The notes under the pieces were generated by a model, which saw only the letters and a program-made list of their open reading frames with translations, did no database searches and was not told the DNA's origin. A stretch of 64,000 nucleotides of DNA from Chrysemys picta bellii (lineage: Eukaryota; Chordata; Testudines; Emydidae), in the NCBI RefSeq assembly GCF_011386835.1, contig NC_088800.1, positions 20,512,572 through 20,576,571 of the forward strand, read 5' to 3'. Every line of letters starts with the position of its first letter. The first letter of the stretch is position 1. The translations under genes and the position numbers were made by a program. Shown here piece by piece: positions 1 through 64,000 of the stretch.

Positions 1-3000
1 GAAGATGATTATATATAAAGGAGTGGTCAGTACGACTGTTAATTACTTCATACCTGAAAACAAACACATTGCAAAAGAGTATGGTAAAAGCAAGGACCCA
101 GCCCTGCAGCTGTCACTCAAGAGCCATCCCATTGACTTGGAGTGGCCCTAACATTGCAGCTTGTAAAATGTGCTGCATTCTTAAGCCTGCTTCCCTCTCT
201 TCCTTGCCCCTCCTCTAGCCTCCATCCATTAAAAACACGTTATGGCTCAGTCTGGTGGCACAGGAGAACTCTGATGTCAGTGAAACACATACATTTCCCC
301 TTATGAATTTGGGAGCTGGCAATATCACGTCCAATACTAAATGATGATAATACATCAAGTGGGGGAAGTACAGAAAGTTGATGGTGTATGTCAAACACAT
401 AAATTGACCCATGTAAAACTGGGAGATGCTCACAGTTATGTTGAATAAAAATCAAGACAGTTCCCAAAGGAAGGTAATGGTTTCCTAGGCCACTCACTGA
501 TTGCCAGGGTCAGGAAGTCATGGGGATAAGACTAGGAGAAATTAAAGTTTTCCCCCCTAGGTTTCTCTAGTTGCGTCAGAGGATGAATTTCAGCTGAGCT
601 CTACTTTTCTACACAAATCCATTTTCTGCAAATTGCTTCTGCTGACCCACCTGCTGATATGGGATTTTCTCCATCAGGCAGGGACCCAGGAGGACATATG
701 CCATGTGACTTCTATGTGATCTTCTCCATGGGATCTGGGCACAAACTCAAAATACAAATGGAACATCAGTCTGATAAAGTTGACAGATTTGCAGAAAGAG
801 CCAATAAATAAAAATCAGAAAATACTTTTACAGAAATTTGCAGACACGAAAATAATAAACAAAGCTGGTTCACAGGTTGATATTGGATTAAATTCACCCC
901 TATAGACAGCATGCTCCAGGCCCTCTAGTCTACTTAAGCCCCACTGAAGCCCTTAATGTGAAGTGTAAATGGTTCATAGAACCTTGCATGGGTTCTGTGT
1001 CTGGGGGTGAGTGTGTAAGTTTTCATGGTCTTTCAGTGCATTAGCTTCAGGGTGATACTGCAGTCCAAATGTAAAAAAACATCATTTATTCATAAAGTCT
1101 GGCCTCCTTCTGCCACCGCCCTTGCTCCTGCCAGCACTGGTGGCATGGCTTCTCCCACTCCATACCGGTGCAAGGAAATACACAGGGTTAGGTGCTGATG
1201 ATGTACCACTAAATAGGTCTCTTCCATCTCTGCTTTCTGCCCTGGATTTTCAGAACATGCGGAAATACACATACATAATTGGTGTGTGTAGTCATTGTGC
1301 GCGCATCTTAGCTGGTTATTTGTTCATTCAGTTGCCATTTTTGTGAGCGTAAGTGCAGTAATTGCACATGCCAGTTGTGCATACATATTGTTGCTCATGC
1401 ACAATTGGAAACATTTGTGCCTCTGTGATTAATGGGAGACACCTTATTTATTACTTAAGGCATGAGAAAAATAAGTATTAAGAGACGTCAAAAAGAAGTA
1501 AAATAGCCAGCTGTAAATGAAGACTGACGGTTTGTCCCCACTGGGCCTGGAATTGCTATGATGTCAGAGCTGCCTGTTATTTACCATGAGCATAGTCATC
1601 TGCTATAGTCAGACAGCTCCCTTGGTGTTAATGGGAGTAATGTGATTACAAAGATGAGAACACGTGTGCTGCAGTGTGGGTGCACAATGGGACCAGCTGA
1701 GGATGCAGTGTGAGCCTTAAGATTGTAATTCCTTTGTTTTTCTTGGCTTCCCACAGAGTTATATTTAAAGGGAAACCTTCACACTGGAGGAAATTTAGGC
1801 AAAAAGAGAGTGTTTATACAGATCAGTGGCTCCACCTTGCTCTCTTTATTTTAGTAAGAATCCCACTGAAGTCAATGGGAATTTTGTTGGAGTAAAGTGT
1901 GGTGTCAAATTCTGACTTGGCTGGCATTTTCCTGTGTTCTCTTTGCCCCTGATTCTGGTACTCTTATTCCCAGTTGAGTGCTGCCTTACTCCTTGAGTAG
2001 TCCTATGCAAATATATGGAACTATTTGAAGAGTAGGGCACTTCATACTTTGAGGAAAGGTGGCAGAATCTGGCCCTTTACTGTTCTGGGAGAGATCTGTT
2101 TCAGTAAAAGCTTTCCCCTTCAGAGCTCACTTTCTCCTTTGTGTGTGTCATCCTGAGAAGTCTGAATTCAATACTTATGGCATCCTCAGGTTAAATTAAG
2201 CCCCAGTGTAAGTGGGCACAACTCCCATTGATTTCATTTCCCCCTTTACACAGGGCTGCCGTTAGCCTGTAGGTTTTTTTTGCCATGGATAGATTGGACC
2301 ATTAGAATACTAAACAGTAGGATATCACTAGACCCAAGTGGAGTGAATGTCCATTCATTCCTTGGCATTGCAAAACGTGATGAGAAAATCAAGCTTCCAG
2401 CATCTAACTTTATAAAAGCAGAAGGATGGACCCTGCTCCCAGTGAGGTCAATGGGAGCTGGATTGTCTGCGATCAGATGATATAGGTCTGTTTACTATTT
2501 CTGAAGTTGCCTTACAAAATTGAATCTGTATATAACGTAGCTGTAGCATAACTATTGCATGCAAGTTTCCATTTCATGTTTACTGGTGGTTTAAAAAATT
2601 CTTGGCAGAAAAATCTGGCATTACGTTGGTTTTTTATGTTGTTTTGTTGTGCTCAAAAGGTTATAAAGAAGCATGTGATCACTTGAATATTTCAGAGCAT
2701 CAAGTAATCAAATACAGAGCACCCTTAGTATTACCAGTGGTTTTAACAACTTTTTTAAAACACTCATGTCAAGACAGGGCCGCCCAGAGAGGGAGGCAAG
2801 TGGAACAATTTGCCCCGGGCCCCCACGAGAATATAGTATTCTATAGTATTGCAACTTTTTTTATGGAAGGGGCCCCCGAAATTGCTTTGCCCCAGGCCCC
2901 CTGAATCCTCTGGGCAGCCCTGTGTCGAGATTAAAGATGTAGACTGCTTGCCTGTTTTTTCTGGTCACTACATACTGTAGTTGACCTCTGGAACTTCTTT

Positions 3001-5753
3001 TTAGCCTTTCTCTTCACTCTAAGCCAAAATTAGCTTTCTTGACCACCCTTAAGGTCTTTAACAGACACTGGTTTCCTGCCTAGGGTAATATTGTCATCTT
3101 ACAAGTTTCTGCACATGAATAAGGAAAATATGTTATATGGTTCTGTTCCTGGCCTTGTTTTTAAACTTTTTTTTAAAAGGTCTCATTTGCATGATTTCTA
3201 GGTTTGCTAGTGTTAGTCTAGATTAATGAGCAATCGACTCAGGCTGCCAAATTCAGATCTGGATCTGGACCCCAGCAACCAACTTTTGGACCCAAATATT
3301 GGGGATGTTCATTTCAGGTTTTTGCTTCAGACTCCTCTCTCATTTTAGTAGAAAGACCACAGAAAAAATGGGACCCCACCTCCTCCATTGCTCTGCGTAG
3401 AGGAGAAAAAATAAAACACAGCAGGCTCAGTACTGTCGCCCAAACTGGGATTTAAATTGCAAAATGATGGGAGTTGGCCTACATGTCATCAGTTCCCTCT
3501 TCCCAGACTCACAGCACCTCTGGAAGGGGGAGGATCTAGGGAGTGGGTTCTCTAGGTAGATTTCTTTCCCTAAGAACCCATAACATCTAGAAGGTTAATC
3601 CTTGCTTAATTTGGGGCTCCTCCTGGCAGCATTAAGTTACATACCTTGGCTGCCAGTTCCTCTGAAGGAGAGGTACTGTGCACTGAAATTGAAAACCAGA
3701 GCAGAGGGGCAAGAGAGCCACCACACCAGACATACTTCTGGGACTGGGGGCAAAGGCAGGCTAAGGTATAGATAACATGTGAGGGAACAAACATGCTGTA
3801 CAGTTATGTATTGTTCCTATTGATCTGATTGGTTCCAGTAGTGCCCATGTGCACTATGCAAACATAACGTAGGGCACAGATCTTACAGTCTAAAAGGCAA
3901 ACAGACAGGCAAAGAAAGGATAGAAGAAAGGAATACAAAAAACAAAGCAAAATGATCAAGATGGTGTTTAGACATATCTTGATGATACAATAGTTAGTGA
4001 ATATTTTAAAAAAATATAAAACTCTCCCCAGTTGCTCCTCTCCCTAACTGGTATCAGTTGGACAGTTTCTGGTAGGCATGATAGTAGATGCATTGAGATC
4101 CTTGGGTTTGGAGCTGGGAATTCCCATGATTCCTAGTCCAGACCCCCAACCCTTTTTAATCTACCCCAAGACGAGAATGGGTTGGGTTCTCTGTATGTTA
4201 AATCATGCAGAGTTTTTTTTTGCCTGTGTTTTTCCTTTCCATCGACTGTTCTGCAGAATGGGATGATTTGGCCTAAGTTACCACTAAAGGCAGTTAAAAG
4301 GTCTGGGAACAACTGATAGAAACTCTAAGAGGCTTGATGTGAATTCTAGACAGTTTACATCTGTATGGAAGTAGAACAAAACACACCTAGAGTCCTAGGA
4401 TACAGTAAATGTTGTAAAAGCCATGGCTCATGGGTGTGAGAGAATTCCTGCAGCATTTGTTTTAGTTACCAGAAATAATTTCTGAAAACATTGTCTTTGA
4501 GTTTATACATTCTCCAAGTGCTTATATTAAGCACTAATTTTGTGTTGTGATAAGGAAAGAGCTGCATTAGGTTTGTTTTTCTCTATATACAATTTTACAC
4601 TGCCCAAGAATCAAAATAAGGTGAAAACAACAAGTGCTTAAATGGAATGTGCTGGCAAGCCTGTGAAGGTTGAGGATTAGTATAGCTGACCATATGTTGT
4701 CCTCTAGGATGGTGTCCTTTTCTTCCCTTTGTTTAGGTTTGTTGAGTTCCTAATAAACAATACTCCCAAAGAGCTCAATCCTGTGCTTTGCTTTTCTCCC
4801 ATCTGCCTTCACAATAGGACCAAACATAGTGGGCCAAATCCTCAACCCCCCCCACACACACACACCGCTGCCATGTGCTTTGCGTCACTCTGGCCGTGCA
4901 AACATCGGCTTCACTGGGTCGTGGGGGCTACCCTTGGCATGGAGGAATCTGCTAGTGGAGCAGAGCTGGCATATAGCACCAACCCCATGCATGCTGTCTG
5001 GAGTGTGCCCAGTGCTGCGCCCCGGTGATCCCTTGCTGGAAGAATGGCCTCTTCAGGCCTGTGACCACTCAATGCAATTTAGAGCAGCCCTGAGCCCCCA
5101 GCAACCCCCCGGGTTTGGGTGGTAACAGTGTAATGCAGACTTTGCCTCCTTTTCCTCAGCTACCAAGTACAGCTCAAGATACAGGCTGGTAAAATGTTGG
5201 TGTCTCCCAATGTAGGGTGCAAATCCTGGTCCTGGCACTGGGTCTGAGTTTTAAACGGGTTTTGCCAAAGGGCTTTCCAAGGCTGTTCGGGGGAAATAGA
5301 ACCCCAGGCTATGGAGCATCTGCTGCAGCTTCACTGCTCTAGCAATCTCCATGGCTGCTGTTCCCCTTCTTCCTGGAGGCCTGTGAATCCCCATACCAGC
5401 ACTCTTCCAGCATCACCCCAATGAAAAGAACAAATACGGCACTCCTTGCACTGCAGATGTTACTGGGGCTTTAGAGTATATTACATCACAGGGCTCCTAG
5501 GTGCTACGTGCTTTAAAAACTGCCCCAAACCTCCTGAAAACAAAACACAAAATAGTAGGCCAATACATGTTTGAAATAAGCCAACTATTCGGTAGCTTTT
5601 CTTTGCCATGAGTCTGTTTCTTTTATGCCTAATTCTTAAATGCTACTAGCAGTTAGAAGCAATTTAAGAAAGAAATATAGTGTTGCTGGATGTCAGAAAA
5701 GTTTGATGTGTGAGCTCTTTCACAAACGCTCCCCTCCCCCTGTGTTATTACAG
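1..5753 (+). other. Upstream FBN1 intron, no exon seen
   Basis: No stretch on either strand resembles a cbEGF or TB exon flanked by splice sites, so this is read as the intron before the cbEGF18 exon (it may start outside the window). It holds one hAT-type element (2775-2922), a weak copy of an L2-like tail near 3805-3925, scattered matches to the GAAGTCAATGGGA motif (1862, 2438) and a short CA run near 4853. The open frames here lack domain signatures and are treated as chance. Confidence 0.75.
2775..2922. mobile_element. Short hAT-type non-autonomous DNA element
   Basis: Terminal inverted repeats begin CAGGGCCGCCCAGAG and end CTCTGGGCAGCCCTG. They are flanked by 8-bp duplications matching at 7 of 8 bases (2767-2774 and 2923-2930). 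The 148-bp interior has no coding capacity. The 8-bp duplication and CAGGG start are typical of hAT elements. Confidence 0.8.
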
Positions 5754-63653
<57,900 letters not shown>

Positions 63654-64000
63654 TTCATCAACCAAAGACCAAATAATTAAAACCAAAGATAGATAGGTAG
63701 GACTGAATTTCCTCCCAATCAGATTCTCCATATCATAGGTACAATCTTTCATGAGTACATTTGTATGAATGAGCACTATTATATTATTACATAAACAAGG
63801 TACAGGATGAATACCCTAGATCAAAACAACCACTTTCTCAGGCTTCTTAAAGTGTAGCTGAGCTACCTTGATATGTTGAATCTTGAAAACTGGGACTTTT
63901 ATCATTGGAGGTTGGCCACTGATGCTGAGACCCACCATTTCAGCAGAGGTACAAGAACGTGCTTTCAACTGATGGACTTCTCTATTTTTGTAATTCTTAA
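63654..64000 (+). other. FBN1: FBN1 3' UTR, start only
   Basis: AT-rich sequence directly after the stop. No AATAAA or ATTAAA polyadenylation signal was found, and no TGGTGCT miR-29 seed match, so the UTR must continue past the window. Human FBN1 has a long 3' UTR, so this is expected. Confidence 0.8.

Noticed and set aside
4829..5125. 98-99 residue frames near 5 kb
   Set aside because: No splice sites, domain or similarity recognised; likely chance frames in an intron.

Overview
The window is about 64 kb of vertebrate genomic DNA holding the 3' half of one large gene on the + strand, fibrillin-1 (FBN1). It contains 34 short coding exons in GT-AG or GC-AG introns of 0.1 to 5.6 kb. They encode 1551 residues: 26 calcium-binding EGF (cbEGF) domains, four eight-cysteine TB domains (TB4 with an RGD, TB5, TB6, TB7), the C-terminal propeptide with its furin site, and the stop codon at 63651-63653. 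By the human layout (from memory) these are exons 33 to 66 of the 66-exon count, 32 to 65 of the older count. The reading frame is open throughout, every cbEGF keeps six cysteines and every TB keeps eight. No other protein-coding gene is supported.

The organism is most likely a turtle. Introns carry tRNA-derived SINEs whose 3' ends match CR1 LINE tails (the cryptodire Pol III SINE arrangement), CR1 LINEs with a recognisable reverse transcriptase, many hAT-type elements with 8-bp target-site duplications, and many small foldback elements. The protein is very close to mammalian FBN1, so an amniote is certain and a turtle is the best fit.

Layout: 1-5753 intron upstream; 5754-11877 cbEGF18-22; 12961-13592 TB4; 13698-15501 cbEGF23-24; 17130-18483 TB5; 21440-36356 cbEGF25-31, with the transposon-dense introns at 21.6-31.9 kb; 39299-42172 TB6; 42902-47126 cbEGF32-36; 47730-47936 TB7; 49643-58868 cbEGF37-43; 59912-63653 C-terminal domain and asprosin; 63654-64000 start of the 3' UTR. 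Almost all exons are 1-1 phase-symmetric, one domain per exon.

The items most worth a second look are three GC-AG introns with the same GCAAGT donor, a long AG/TG microsatellite just upstream of the second TB6 exon, a three-level transposon nest at 22.3-25.5 kb, a near-palindromic 336-bp hAT element, and the widely repeated foldback elements. I found no novel gene system; this is a conserved matrix gene in a repeat-rich reptile genome.
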